A stretch of DNA of 64,000 nucleotides from Diplolepis rosae (GCA_030998225.1 JAPYXD010000746.1:434001-498000), one strand, 5' to 3'; shown: positions 8,158 to 22,998, counted from the stretch's first letter. Translations and numbers: made by a program. The notes: generated by a model not told the origin, from the letters alone.

Positions 8158-11100
8158 TTTAGAAAAATTCTTAAAATCCTAAGAACTCGCGCATTACTTG
8201 GCCACGTTACTTTAACTCAGAGTTCGGAAATCTCGCGTATTATTTGGCCACTATATAACAATTCTTATACTCCTAAGAATTCGTGCATTACTTTGCCACC
8301 TTATTTAAAGTCAGATTCCGGAAATCTCGCGCATTACTTGGCCACTTTATAGCAATTCTTATACTCCTAAGATTTCGCGCATTACTTGGCCACCTTATTT
8401 AAATTCAGAGTCCGGAAATCTCGCGTATTATTTGGCCACTTTATAACAATTCTTATACTCCTAAGAATTCGTGCATTACTTTGCCACCTTATTTAAAGTC
8501 AGATTCCGGAAATCTCGCGTATTACTTGGACACTTTAGAAAAATTCTTATCCTCCTATGAATTCGCGTATTACTTGGCCACTTTACTTAAAGTCAGAGTA
8601 CGGAAATCTCGCGCATTACTTGGCTACTTATAAAAATTCTTATACTCCTAAGAATTCGCGCATCACTTGGCCACCTTACTTTAAGTCAGAGTTCGGAAAT
8701 CTCGCGTATTAGTTGGCCACTTTATAACAATTCTCTTACTCCTAAGAATTCGCGCATTACTTGGCCACTCTTTTCAAGACAGACTTCGTTTAACTCGCGT
8801 ATTACTTGGCCACTTATGTATTTATATCAGTCATGAGGTACATTGAACTCGCGTATTACTTGGCTACTTATAAAAATTCTAACACTACTAAGAATTCGCG
8901 CATTACTTGGCCACTATTTTCAAGACATACTTCGCTTAACTCGCGTATTACTTGGCTACTTATAAAAATTCTTATACTCCTAAGAACTCGCGCATTACTT
9001 GGCCACCTTACTTAAAGTCAGAGTACGGAAATCTCGCGTATTAGATGGCCACTTCATAACAATTCTTATACTCCTAAGAATTTGTGCATTACTTGGCCAC
9101 CTTATTTAAAGTCAGATTCCGGAAATCTCGCGTATTACTTGGCCACTTTAGAAAAATTCTTATACTCCTATGAATTCGCTTATTACTTGGCCATCTTACT
9201 TAAAGTCAGATTACGGAAATCTCGCGCATTGCTTGGCCACCTTACTTAAGATCAGAGTCCGGTAATGTCGGGTATTACTTGGCCACTTTATAGCAATTCT
9301 TATACTCCTAAGAATTCGCGCATTACTTGGCCACTCTTTTCAAGACAGACTTCGTTTAACTCGCGTATTACTTGGCCACTTATGTATTTATATCAGTCAT
9401 GAGGTACATTGAACTCGCGTATTACTTGGCTACTTATAAAAATTCTTATACTCCTAAGAATTCGCGCATTACTTCGCCACTATTTTCAAGACATACATCG
9501 CTTAACTCGCGTATTACTTGGCTACTTATAAAAATTCTTATACTCCTAAGAACTCGCGCATTACTTGGCCACCTTACTTAAAGTCAGAGTACGGAAATCT
9601 CGCGCATTACTTGGCCACTTTATAAAAATTCTTACACTCCTAAGAATTCGCGCATTACTTGGCCATCTTACTTAAAGTCAGAATACGGAAATCTCGCGCA
9701 TTGCTTGGCCACCTTGCTTAAGGTCAGAGTCTGGTAATCTCGGGTATTGCTTGGCCACTTCATAGCAATTCTTATACTCCTAAGAATTCGCGCATTACTT
9801 GGCCACCTTACTTTAAGTCAGAGTTCGGAAATCTCGCGTATTAGTTGGCCACTTTATAACAATTCTCTTACTCCTAAGAATTCGCGCATTACTTGGCCAC
9901 GATTTTCAAGACATACTTCGCTTAACTCGCGTATTACTTGGCTACTTATAAAAATTCTTATACTCCTAAGAACTCGCGCATTACTTGGCCACCTTACTTA
10001 AAGTCAGAGTACGGAAATCTCGCGCATTACTTGGCTACTTTAGAGAAATTCTTATACTCCTATGAATTCGCTTATTACTTGGCCATCTTACTTAAAGTCA
10101 GAATACGGAAATCTCGCGCATTGCTTGGCCACATTACTTAAGGTCAGAGTCCGGTAATCTCGGGTATTACTTGGCCACTTTATAGCAATGCTTATACTCC
10201 TAAGAATTCGCGCATTACTTGGCCACCTTATTTAAATTCAGAGTCCGGAAATCTCGCGCATTACTTGGCCACTCTTTTCAGGACAGGCTTCGTCTAACTC
10301 GCGCATTACGAGGCCACATATGTATTTATATCAGTTATGAGGTCCATTGAACTCTCGCATTACTTGGCCACCTTACTTTAAGTCAGAGTCTGGAAATCTC
10401 GCGTATTACTTGGCCACTTTAGAAAAATTCTTAAAATCCTAAGAACTCGCGCATTACTTGGCCACGTTACTTTAACTCAGAGTTCGGAAATCTCGCGTAT
10501 TAGTTGGCCACTTTATAACAATTCTTATACTCCTAAGAATTCGTGCATTACTTGGACACCTTATTTAAAGTCAGATTCCGGAAATCTCGCGTATTACTTG
10601 GCCACTTTAGAAAAATTCTTAAAATCCTAAGAACTCGCGCATTACTTGGCCACGTTACTTTAACTCAGAGTTCGGAAATCTCGCGTATTAGTTGGCCACT
10701 TTATAACAATTCTTATACTCCTAAGAATTCGTGCATTACTTTGGCACCTTATTTAAAGTCAGATTCCGGAAATCTCGCGTATTACTTGGACACTTTAGAA
10801 AAATTCTTATACTCCTATGAATTCGCGTATTACTTGGCCACTTTACTTAAAGTCAGAGTACGGAAATCTCGCGCATTACTTGGCTACTTATAAAAATTCT
10901 CTTACTCCTAAGAATTCGCGCATTACTTGGTCACTCTTTTCAAGACAGACTTCGTTTAACTCGCGTATTACTTGGCCACTTATTTATTTATATCAGTCAT
11001 GAGGTACATTGTACTCGCGTATTACTTGGCCACTTATTTATTTATATCAGTCATGAGGTACATTGAACTCGCGTATTACTTGGCTACTTATAAAAATTCT

Positions 11101-11813
11101 TATACTCCTAAGAATTCGCGCATTACTTGGCCACTATTTTCAAGACATACTTCGCTTAACTCGCGTATTACTTGGCTACCTATAAAAATTCTTATACTCC
11201 TAAGAACTCGCGCATTACTTGGCCACCTTATTTAAAGTCAGATTCCGGAAATCTCGCGTATTACTTGGCCACTTTAGAAAAATTCTTATACTCCTAAGAA
11301 CTCGCGCATTACTTGGCCACGTTACTTTAACTCAGAGTTCGGAAATCTCGCGTATTAGTTGGCCACTTTATAACAATTCTTATACTCCTAAGAATTCGTG
11401 CATTACTTTGCCACCTTACTTAAAGTCAGAGTCCGGAAATCTCGCGTACTACTTGGCCACTTTATAAAAATTCTTACACTCCTAAGAATTCGCGCATTAC
11501 TTGGCCACCTTACTTTAAGTCAGAGTACGGAAATCTCGCGAATTACTTGGCTACTTATAAAAATTCTTATACTCCTAAGTATTCGCGGATTACTTGGCCA
11601 CTATTTTCAAGACATACTTCGCTTAACTCGCGTATTACTTGGATACTTATAAAAATTCTTAGACTCATAAGAACTCGCGCATTACTTGGCCACCTTACTT
11701 AAGGTCAGAGTCCGGAAATCTCGCGTATTAGATGGCCACTTTATAACAATTCTTATACTCCTAAGAATTCGTGCATTACTTGGCCACCTTATTTAAAGTC
11801 AGATTCCGGAAAT

Positions 11814-12954
11814 CTCGGGTATTACTTGGCCACTTTATAGCAATTCTTATACTCCTAAGAATTTGCGCATTACTTGGCCACCTTATTTAAATTCAGAGTT
11901 CGGAAATCTCGCGCATTACTTGGCCACTCTTTTCAGGACAGCCTTCGTCTAACTCGCGCATTACGAGGCGACATATGTATTTATATCAGTCATGAGGTCC
12001 ATTGAACTCGCGCTTTACTTGGCCACCTTACTTTAAGTAAGAGTCCGGAAATCTTGCGTATTACTTGGCCACTTTAGAAAAATTCTTATAATCCTAAGAA
12101 CTCGCGCATTACTTGGCCACGTTACTTTAAGTCAGAGTACGGAAATCTCGCGAAATAGGTGGCCACTTAATAACAATTCATATCATCCTAAGAACTCGCG
12201 CATTACTTGGCCACCTTACTTTATTCAGAGTTCGGAAATCTCGCGTATTAGTTGGCTACTTATAAAAATTCTTATACTCCTAAGAACTCGCGCATTACTT
12301 GGCCATCTTACTTAAAGTCAGAATACGGAAATCTCGCGCATTGCTTGGCCACCTTACTTAAGGTCAGAGTCCGGTAATCTCGGGTACTACTTGGCCACTT
12401 TATAGCAATTCTTATACTCCTAAGAACTCGCGCATTACTTGGCCACCTTACTTTGAGTCAGAGTTCGGAAATCTCGCGTATTAGTTGGCCACTTTATAAC
12501 AATTCTTATACTCCTAAGAATTCGTGCATTACTTTGCCACCTTATTTAAAGTCAGAGTCCGGTAATCTCGGGTATTACTTGGCCACTTTATAGCAATTCT
12601 TATACTCCTAAGAATTTGCGCATTACTTGGCCACCTTATTTAAATTCAGAGTTCGGAAATCTCGCGCATTACTTGGCCACTCTTTTCAGGACAGCCTTCG
12701 TCTAACTCGCGCATTACGAGGCGACATATGTATTTATATCAGTCATGAGGTCCATTGAACTCGCGCTTTACTTGGCCACCTTACTTTAAGTAAGAGTCCG
12801 GAAATCTCGCGTATTACTTGGCCACTTTAGAAAAATTCTTAAAATCCTAAGAACTCGCGCATTACTTGGCCACGTTACTTTAACTCAGAGTTCGGAAATC
12901 TCGCGTAATAGTTGGCCACTTTATAACAATTCTTATACTCCTAAGAACTCGCGC
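11814..12954 (+). repeat. Nested 753-bp tandem (copy 2)
   Basis: Markers GACAGCCTTCG lie at 11937 and 12690, the same period as copy 1. The first unit carries the mutated patch 12131-12186. Confidence 0.82.
12131..12186 (+). repeat. Hypermutated patch in the 753-bp tandem (copy 2)
   Basis: Compared with 5527-5582 it reads GTCAGAGTACGG for CTCAGAGTTCGG, then CGAAATAGGTGG, CTTAATAAC and CATATCATCC. Flanks are unchanged at +6604. Confidence 0.6.
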
Positions 12955-13006
12955 ATTACTTGGCCACCTTACTTTATTCAGAGTTCGGAAATCTCGCGTA
13001 TTACTT

Positions 13007-16000
13007 GGCTACTTATAAAAATTCTTATACTCCTAAGAACTCGCGCATTACTTGGCCACTTTATAAAAATTCTTACACTCCTAAGAATTCGCGCATTACT
13101 TGGCCACCTTACTTTAAGTCAGAGTACGGAAATCTCGCGCATTACTTGGCTACTTTAGAAAAATTCTTATACTCCTATGAATTCGCTTATTACTTGGCCA
13201 TCTTACTTAAAGTCAGAATACGAAAATCTCGCACATTGCTTGGCCACCTTACTTAAGGTCAGAGTCCGGTAATCTCGGGCATTACTTGGCCACTTTATAG
13301 CAATTCTTATACTCCTAAGATTTCGCGCATTACTTGGCCACCTTATTTAAATTCAGAGTCCGGAAATCTCGCGTATTACTTGGCCACTTTAGAAAAATTC
13401 TTAAAATCCTAAGAACTCGCGCATTACTCGGCCACCTTACTTTAAGTCAGAGTTCGGAAATCTCGCGTATTAGTTGGCCACATTATAACAATTCTCTTAC
13501 TCCTAAGAATTCGCGCATTACTTGACCACCTTATTTAAATTCAGAGTCCGGAAATCTCGCGCATTACATGGCCACTCTTTTCAGGACAGGCTTCGTCTAA
13601 CTCGCGCATTACGAGGCCACATATGTATTTATATCAGTCATGAGGTCCATTGAAGTCGCGCATTACTTGGCCACCTTACTTTACGTCAGAGTTCGGAAAT
13701 CTCGCGTATTATTTGGCCACTATATAACAATTCTTATACTCCTAAGAATTCGTGCATTACTTTGCCACCTTATTTAAAGTCAGATTCCGGAAATCTCGCG
13801 CATTACTTGGCCACTTTATAGCAATTCTTATACTCCTAAGATTTCGCGCATTACTTGGCCACCTTATTTAAATTCAGAGTCCGGAAATCTCGCGTATTAC
13901 TTGGCCACTTTAGAAAAATTCTTAAAATCCTAAGAACTCGCGCATTACTTGGCCACGTTACTTTAACTCAGAGTTCGGAAATCTCGCGTATTATTTGGCC
14001 ACTATATAACAATTCTTATACTCCTAAGAATTCGTGCATTACTTTGCCACCTTATTTAAAGTCAGATTCCGGAAATCTCGCGTATTACTTGGACACTTTA
14101 GAAAAATTCTTATACTCCTATGAATTCGCGTATTACTTGGCCACTTTACTTAAAGTCAGAGTACGGAAATCTCGCGCATTACTTGGCTACTTATAAAAAT
14201 TCTTATACTCCTAAGAACTCGCGCATCACTTGGCCACCTTACTTTAAGTCAGAGTTCGGAAATCTCGCGTATTAGTTGGCCACTTTATAACAATTCTCTT
14301 ACTCCTAAGAATTCGCGCATTACTTGGCCACTCTTTTCAAGACAGACTTCGTTTAACTCGCGTATTACTTGGCCACTTATGTATTTATATCAGTCATGAG
14401 GTACATTGAACTCGCGTATTACTTGGCTACTTATAAAAATTCTAACACTACTAAGAATTCGCGCATTACTTGGCCACTATTTTCAAGACATACTTCGCTT
14501 AACTCGCGTATTACTTGGCTACTTATAAAAATTCTTATACTCCTAAGAACTCGCGCATTACTTGGCCACCTTACTTAAAGTCAGAGTACGGAAATCTCGC
14601 GTATTAGATGGCCACTTCATAACAATTCTTATACTCCTAAGAATTTGTGCATTACTTGGCCACCTTATTTAAAGTCAGATTCCGGAAATCTCGCGTATTA
14701 CTTGGCCACTTTAGAAAAATTCTTATACTCCTATGAATTCGCTTATTACTTGGCCATCTTACTTAAAGTCAGATTACGGAAATCTCGCGCATTGCTTGGC
14801 CACCTTACTTAAGATCAGAGTCCGGTAATGTCGGGTATTACTTGGCCACTTTATAGCAATTCTTATACTCCTAAGAATTCGCGCATTACTTGGCCACTCT
14901 TTTCAAGACAGACTTCGTTTAACTCGCGTATTACTTGGCCACTTATGTATTTATATCAGTCATGAGGTACATTGAACTCGCGTATTACTTGGCTACTTAT
15001 AAAAATTCTTATACTCCTAAGAATTCGCGCATTACTTCGCCACTATTTTCAAGACATACATCGCTTAACTCGCGTATTACTTGGCTACTTATAAAAATTC
15101 TTATACTCCTAAGAACTCGCGCATTACTTGGCCAGCTTACTTAAAGTCAGAGTCCGGAAATCTCGCGCATTACTTGGCCACTTTATAAAAATTCTTACAC
15201 TCCTAAGAATTCGCGCATTACTTGGCCAGCTTACTTAAAGTCAGAGTACGGAAATCTCGCGCATTGCTTGGCCACCTTGCTTAAGGTCAGAGTCTGGTAA
15301 TCTCGGGTATTGCTTGGCCACTTCATAGCAATTCTTATACTCCTAAGAATTCGCGCATTACTTGGCCACCTTACTTTAAGTCAGAGTTCGGAAATCTCGC
15401 GTATTAGTTGGCCACTTTATAACAATTCTCTTACTCCTAAGAATTCGCGCATTACTTGGCCACGATTTTCAAGACATACTTCGCTTAACTCGCGTATTAC
15501 TTGGCTACTTATAAAAATTCTTATACTCCTAAGAACTCGCGCATTACTTGGCCACCTTACTTAAAGTCAGAGTACGGAAATCTCGCGCATTACTTGGCTA
15601 CTTTAGAAAAATTCTTATACTCCTATGAATTCGCTTATTACTTGGCCATCTTACTTAAAGTCAGAATACGGAAATCTCGCGCATTGCTTGGCCACATTAC
15701 TTAAGGTCAGAGTCCGGTAATCTCGGGTATTACTTGGCCACTTTATAGCAATTCTTATACTCCTAAGAATTCGCGCATTACTTGGCCACTCTTTTCAGGA
15801 CAGGCTTCGTCTAACTCGCGCATTACGAGGCCACATATGTATTTATATCAGTTATGAGGTCCATTGAACTCTCGCATTACTTGGCCACGTTACTTTAACT
15901 CAGAGTTCGGAAATCTCGCGTATTAGTTGGCCACTTTATAACAATTCTTATACTCCTAAGAATTCGTGCATTACTTTGCCACCTTATTTAAAGTCAGAGT

Positions 16001-17574
16001 CCGGAAATCTCGCGTATTACTTGGCCACTTTATAAAAATTCTTACACTCCTAAGAATTCGCGCATTACTTGGCCACCTTACTTTAAGTCAGAGTACGGAA
16101 ATCTCGCGCATTACTTGGCTACTTATAAAAATTCTTATACTCCTAAGTATTCGCGGATTACTTGGCCACTATTTTCAAGACATACTTCGCTTAACTCGCG
16201 TATTACTTGGATACTTATAAAAATTCTTATACTCGTAAGAACTCGCGCATTACTTGGCCACCTTACTTAAAGTCAGAGTACGGAAATCTCGCGTATTAGA
16301 TGGCCACTTTATAACAATTCTTATACTCCTAAGAATTCGTGCATTACTTGGCCACCTTATTTAAAGTCAGATTCCGGAAATCTCGGGTATTACTTGGCCA
16401 CTTTATAGCAATTCTTATACTCCTAAGAATTTGCGCATTACTTGGCCACCTTATTTAAATTCAGAGTTCGGAAATCTCGCGCATTACTTGGCCACTCTTT
16501 TCAGGACAGCCTTCGTCTAACTCGCGCATTACGAGGCGACATATGTATTTATATCAGTCATGAGGTCCATTGAACTCGCGCTTTACTTGGCCACCTTACT
16601 TTAAGTAAGAGTCCGGAAATCTCGCGTATTACTTGGCCACTTTAGAAAAATTCTTATAATCCTAAGAACTCGCGCATTACTTGGCCACGTTACTTTAACT
16701 CAGAGTTCGGAAATCTCGCGTAATAGTTGGCCACTTTATAACAATTCTTATACTCCTAAGAACTCGCGCATTACTTGGCCACCTTACTTTATTCAGAGTT
16801 CGGAAATCTCGCGTATTAGTTGGCTACTTATAAAAATTCTTATACTCCTAAGAACTCGCGCATTACTTGGCCATCTTACTTAAAGTCAGAATACGGAAAT
16901 CTCGCGCATTGCTTGGCCACCTTACTTAAGGTCAGAGTCCGGTAATCTCGGGTACTACTTGGCCACTTTATAGCAATTCTTATACTCCTAAGAACTCGCG
17001 CATTACTTGGCCACCTTACTTTAACTCAGAGTTCGGAAATCTCGCGTATTAGTTGGCCACTTTATAACAATTCTTATACTCCTAAGAATTCGTGCATTAC
17101 TTTGCCACCTTATTTAAAGTCAGAGTCCGGTAATCTCGGGTATTACTTGGCCACTTTATAGCAATTCTTATACTCCTAAGAATTTGCGCATTACTTGGCC
17201 ACCTTATTTAAATTCAGAGTTCGGAAATCTCGCGCATTACTTGGCCACTCTTTTCAGGACAGCCTTCGTCTAACTCGCGCATTACGAGGCGACATATGTA
17301 TTTATATCAGTCATGAGGTCCATTGAACTCGCGCTTTACTTGGCCACCTTACTTTAAGTAAGAGTCCGAAATCTCGCGTATTACTTGGCCACTTTAGAAA
17401 AATTCTTAAAATCCTAAGAACTCGCGCATTACTTGGCCACGTTACTTTAACTCAGAGTTCGGAAATCTCGCGTAATAGTTGGCCACTTTATAAAAATTCT
17501 TATACTCCTAAGAATTCGCGCATTAATTGGCCACATTACTTTAATTCAGAGTTCGGAAATCTCGCGTATTACTT
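13007..17574 (+). repeat. Alpha HOR copy 3 (4,568 bp, internally deleted)
   Basis: It aligns with copy 2 at +6604 at its start, +5563 through its centre (8806/14369, 9747/15310), and +4568 at its end (11398/15966, 11937/16505). The last step, 995 bp, resolves into deletions of 46, 94 and 855 bp between about 15740 and 15966. The 855-bp deletion removes the D-D doublet and joins two near-identical boxes. Only one 333-bp unit is present, compared with two in copies 1, 2 and 4. The 753-bp tandem is kept (16382-17520). Confidence 0.85.
16382..17520 (+). repeat. Nested 753-bp tandem (copy 3)
   Basis: Markers lie at 16505 and 17258. An S monomer in the second unit (about 17369) has lost one base, reading GAGTCCGAAATC. 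Confidence 0.82.
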
Positions 17575-20500
17575 GGCTACTTATAAAAATTCTTATACTC
17601 CTAAGAACTCGCGCATTACTTGGCCACTTTATAAAAATTCTTACACTCCTAAGAATTCGCGCATTACTTGGCCACCTTACTTTAAGTCATAGTACGGAAA
17701 TCTCGCGAATTAGTTGGCTACTTTAGAAAAATTCTTATACTCCTATGAATTCGCTTATTACTTGGCCATCTTACTTAAAGTCAGAATACGAAAATCTCGC
17801 ACATTGCTTGGCCACCTTACTTAAGGTCAGAGTCCGGTAATCTCGGGCATTACTTGGCCACTTTATAGCAATTCTTATACTCCTAAGATTTCGCGCATTA
17901 CTTGGCCACCTTATTTAAATTCAGAGTCCGGAAATCTCGCGTATTACTTGGCCACTTTAGAAAAATTCTTAAAATCCTAAGAACTCGCGCATTACTCGGC
18001 CACCTTACTTTAAGTCAGAGTTCGGAAATCTCGCGTATTAGTTGGCCACATTATAACAATTCTCTTACTCCTAAGAATTCGCGCATTACTTGACCACCTT
18101 ATTTAAATTCAGAGTCCGGAAATCTCGCGCATTACATGGCCACTCTTTTCAGGACAGGCTTCGTCTAACTCGCGCATTACGAGGCCACATATGTATTTAT
18201 ATCAGTCATGAGGTCCATTGAACTCGCGCATTTTTTGGCTCCCTTACTTTAAGTCAGAGTCCGGAAATCTCGCGTATTACTTGGCCACTTTAGAAAAATT
18301 CTTAAAATCCTAAGAACTCGCGCATTACTCGGCCACCTTACTTTAAGTCAGAGTTCGGAAATCTCGCGTATTAGTTGGCCACATTATAACAATTCTCTTA
18401 CTCCTAAGAATTCGCGCATTACTTGACCACCTTATTTAAATTCAGAGTCCGGAAATCTCGCGCATTACATGGCCACTCTTTTCAGGACAGGCTTCGTCTA
18501 ACTCGCGCATTACGAGGCCACATATGTATTTATATCAGTCATGAGGTCCATTGAACTCGCGCATTTTTTGGCTCCCTTACTTTAAGTCAGAGTCCGGAAA
18601 TCTCGCGTATTACTTGGCCACTTTAGAAAAATTCTTAAAATCCTAAGAACTCGCGCATTACTTGGCCACGTTACTTTAACTCAGAGTTCGGAAATCTCGC
18701 GTATTATTTGGCCACTATATAACAATTCTTATACTCCTAAGAATTCGTGCATTACTTTGCCACCTTATTTAAAGTCAGATTCCGGAAATCTCGCGCATTA
18801 CTTGGCCACTTTATAGCAATTCTTATACTCCTAAGATTTCGCGCATTACTTGGCCACCTTATTTAAATTCAGAGTCCGGAAATCTCGCGTATTACTTGGC
18901 CACTTTAGAAAAATTCTTAAAATCCTAAGAACTCGCGCATTACTTGGCCACCTTACTTTAACTCAGAGTTCGGAAATCTCGCGTATTATTTGGCCACTAT
19001 ATAACAATTCTTATACTCCTAAGAATTCGTGCATTACTTTGCCACCTTATTTAAAGTCAGATTCCGGAAATCTCGCGTATTACTTGGACACTTTAGAAAA
19101 ATTCTTATACTCCTATGAATTCGCGTATTACTTGGCCACTTTACTTAAAGTCAGAGTACGGAAATCTCGCGCATTACTTGGCTACTTATAAAAATTCTTA
19201 TACTCCTAAGAACTCGCGCATTACTTGACCACCTTACTTTAAGTCAGAGTTCGGAAATCTCGCGTATTAGTTGGCCACTTTATAACAATTCTCTTACTCC
19301 AAAGAATTGGCGCATTACTTGGCCACTCTTTTCAAGACAGACTTCGTTTAACTCGCTTATTACTTGGCCACTTATGTATTTATATCAGTCATGAGGTACA
19401 TTGAACTCGCGTATTACTTGGCTACTTATAAAAATTCTAACACTACTAAGAATTCGCGCATTACTTGGCCACTATTTTCAAGACATACTTCGCTTAACTC
19501 GCGTATTACTTGGCTACTTATAAAAATTCTTATACTCCTAAGAACTCGCGCATTACTTGGCCACCTTACTTAAAGTCAGAGTACGGAAATCTCGCGTATT
19601 AGATGGCCACTTCATAACAATTCTTATACTCCTAAGAATTTGTGCATTACTTGGCCACCTTATTTAAAGTCAGATTCCGGAAATCTCGCGTATTACTTGG
19701 CCACTTTAGAAAAATTCTTATACTCCTATGAATTCGCTTATTACTTGGCCATCTTACTTAAAGTCAGATTACGGAAATCTCGCGCATTGCTTGGCCACCT
19801 TACTTAAGATCAGAGTCCGGTAATGTCGGGTATTACTTGGCCACTTTATAGCAATTCTTATACTCCTAAGAATTCGCGCATTACTTGGCCACTCTTTTCA
19901 AGACAGACTTCGTTTAACTCGCGTATTACTTGGCCACTTATGTATTTATATCAGTCATGAGGTACATTGAACTCGCGTATTACTTGGCTACTTATAAAAA
20001 TTCTTATACTCCTAAGAATTCGCGCATTACTTCGCCACTATTTTCAAGACATACATCGCTTAACTCGCGTATTACTTGGCTACTTATAAAAATTCTTATA
20101 CTCCTAAGAACTCGCGCATTACTTGGCCACCTTACTTAAAGTCAGAGTACGGAAATCTCGCGCATTACTTGGCCACTTTATAAAAATTCTTACACTCCTA
20201 AGAATTCGCGCATTACTTGGCCATCTTACTTAAAGTCAGAATACGGAAATCTCGCGCATTGCTTGGCCACCTTGCTTAAGGTCAGAGTCTGGTAATCTCG
20301 GGTATTGCTTGGCCACTTCATAGCAATTCTTATACTCCTAAGAATTCGCGCATTACTTGGCCACCTTACTTTAAGTCAGAGTTCGGAAATCTCGCGTATT
20401 AGTTGGCCACTTTATAACAATTCTCTTACTCCTAAGAATTCGCGCATTACTTGGCCACGATTTTCAAGACATACTTCGCTTAACTCGCGTATTACTTGGC

Positions 20501-22998
20501 TACTTATAAAAATTCTTATACTCCTAAGAACTCGCGCATTACTTGGCCACCTTACTTAAAGTCAGAGTACGGAAATCTCGCGCATTACTTGGCTACTTTA
20601 GAAAAATTCTTATACTCCTATGAATTCGCTTATTACTTGGCCATCTTACTTAAAGTCAGAATACGGAAATCTCGCGCATTGCTTGGCCACATTACTTAAG
20701 GTCAGAGTCCGGTAATCTCGGGTATTACTTGGCCACTTTATAGCAATTCTTATACTCCTAAGAATTCGCGCATTACTTGGCCACTCTTTTCAGGACAGGC
20801 TTCGTCTAACTCGCGCATTACGAGGCCACATATGTATTTATATCAGTTATGAGGTCCATTGAACTCTCGCATTACTTGGCCACGTTACTTTAACTCAGAG
20901 TTCGGAAATCTCGCGTATTAGTTGGCCACTTTATAACAATTCTTATACTCCTAAGAATTCGTGCATTACTTGGCCACCTTACTTTAAGTCAGAGTTCGGA
21001 AATCTCGCGTATTAGTTGGCCACTTTATAACAATTCTTATACTCCTAAGAATTCGCGCATTACTAGGCCACCTTATTTAAAGTCAGAGTCCGAAAATCTC
21101 GCGTATTACTTGGCCACTTTAGAAAAATTCTTAAAATCCTAAGAACTCGCGCATTACTTGGCCACGTTACTTTAACTCAGAGTTCGGAAATCTCGCGTAT
21201 TAGTTGGCCACTTTATAACAATTCTTATACTCCTAAGAATTCGTGCATTACTTTGCCACCTTATTTAAAGTCAGATTCCGGAAATCTCGCGTATTACTTG
21301 GACACTTTAGAAAAATTCTTATACTCCTATGAATTCGCGTATTACTTGGCCACTTTACTTAAAGTCAGAGTACGGAAATCTCGCGCATTACTTGGCTACT
21401 TATAAAAATTCTCTTACTCCTAAGAATTCGCGCATTACTTGGTCACTCTTTTCAAGACAGACTTCGTTTAACTCGCGTATTACTTGGCCACTTATTTATT
21501 TATATCAGTCATGAGGTACATTGTACTCGCGTATTACTTGGCCACTTATTTATTTATATCAGTCATGAGGTACATTGAACTCGCGTATTACTTGGCTACT
21601 TATAAAAATTCTTATACTCCTAAGAATTCGCGCATTACTTGGCCACTATTTTCAAGACATACTTCGCTTAACTCGCGTATTACTTGGCCACTTATAAAAA
21701 TTCTTATACTCCTAAGAACTCGCGCATTACTTGGCCACCTTATTTAAAGTCAGATTCCGGAAATCTCGCGTATTACTTGGCCACTTTAGAAAAATTCTTA
21801 TAATCCTAAGAACTCGCGCATTACTTGGCCACATTACTTTAACTCAGAGTTCGGAAATCTCGCGTATTAGTTGGCCACTTTATAACAATTCTTATACTCC
21901 TAAGAAGTCGCGCATTACTTGGCCACCTTATTTAAAGTCAGATTCCGGAAATCTCGCGTATTACTTGGCCACTTTAGAAAAATTCTTATACTCCTAAGAA
22001 CTCGCGCATTACTTGGCCACCTTACTTAAATTCAGAGTACGGAAATCTCGCGCATTACTTGGCCACTTTATAAATATTCTTACACTCCTAAGAACTCGCG
22101 CATTACTTGGCCACCTTACATTAAGTCAGAGTACGGAAATCTCGCGCATTACTTGGCTACTTATAAAAATTCTTATACTCCTAAGTATTCGCGGATTACT
22201 TGGCCACTATTTTTCAAGACATACTTCGCTTAACTCGCGTATTACTTGGATACTTATAAAAATTCTTATACTCGTAAGAACTCGCGCATTACTTGGCCAC
22301 CTTACTTAAAGTCAGAGTACGGAAATCTCGCGTATTAGATGGCCACTTTATAACAATTCTTATACTCCTAAGAATTCGTGCATTACTTGGCCACCTTATT
22401 TAAAGTCAGATTCCGGAAATCTCGGGTATTACTTGGCCACTTTATAGCAATTCTTATACTCCTAAGAATTTGCGCATTACTTGGCCACCTTATTTAAATT
22501 CAGAGTTCGGAAATCTCGCGCATTACTTGGCCACTCTTTTCAGGACAGCCTTCGTCTAACACGCGCATTACGAGGCGACATATGTATTTATATCAGTCAT
22601 GAGGTCCATTGAACTCGCGCTTTACTTGGCCACCTTACTTTAAGTAAGATTCCGGAAATCTCGCGTATTACTTGGCCACTTTAGAAAAATTCTTAAAATC
22701 CTAAGAACTCGCGCATTACTCGGCCACCTTACTTTAAGTCAGAGTTCGGAAATCTCGCGTATTAGTTGGCCACATTATAACAATTCTCTTACTCCTAAGA
22801 ATTCGCGCATTACTTGACCACCTTATTTAAATTCAGAGTCCGGAAATCTCGCGCATTACATGGCCACTCTTTTCAGGACAGGCTTCGTCTAACTCGCGCA
22901 TTACGAGGCCACATATGTATTTATATCAGTCATGAGGTCCATTGAACTCGCGCATTTTTTGGCTCCCTTACTTTAAGTCAGAGTCCGGAAATCTCGCG
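17575..22998 (+). repeat. Alpha HOR copy 4 with a partial restart
   Basis: It aligns with copy 3 at +4568 at its start and +4995 from 18850 to about 20700; the gain of 427 bp equals one 333-bp unit plus one 94-bp dimer. The D-D doublet is at 21492. After the TAACACGCGC variant (about 22558) the sequence jumps, near 22632, straight back to the early alpha module (ACTCGGCCAC box at about 22715), without the S45 module used in copies 1-3. This restart matches 31513 onward at about +8882. Confidence 0.82.
17956..18621 (+). repeat. Nested 333-bp tandem (copy 4)
   Basis: Units start at 17956 and 18289. Here both units have ATTATAACAATTC, whereas the second unit of copies 1 and 2 has ATAATAACAATTC, so the two units look homogenised. 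Confidence 0.84.

Larger units (their letters stand above)
6403..13006 (+). repeat. Alpha HOR copy 2 (6,604 bp, about 140 monomers)
   Basis: This is the fullest copy in the window. It starts at the GGCTAC-TTATAAAAATTC junction, which recurs at 13007 and 17575. It holds a 708-bp tandem duplication (6403-7613) with a mutated seam at 6908-6955, the 333-bp tandem (7492-8157), marker L' at 8879, the D-D doublet (10980) and the 753-bp tandem (11814-12954). Landmarks shared with copy 1 at exactly +6604 include 2202/8806, 3143/9747, 4376/10980 and 5333/11937. Confidence 0.88.
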
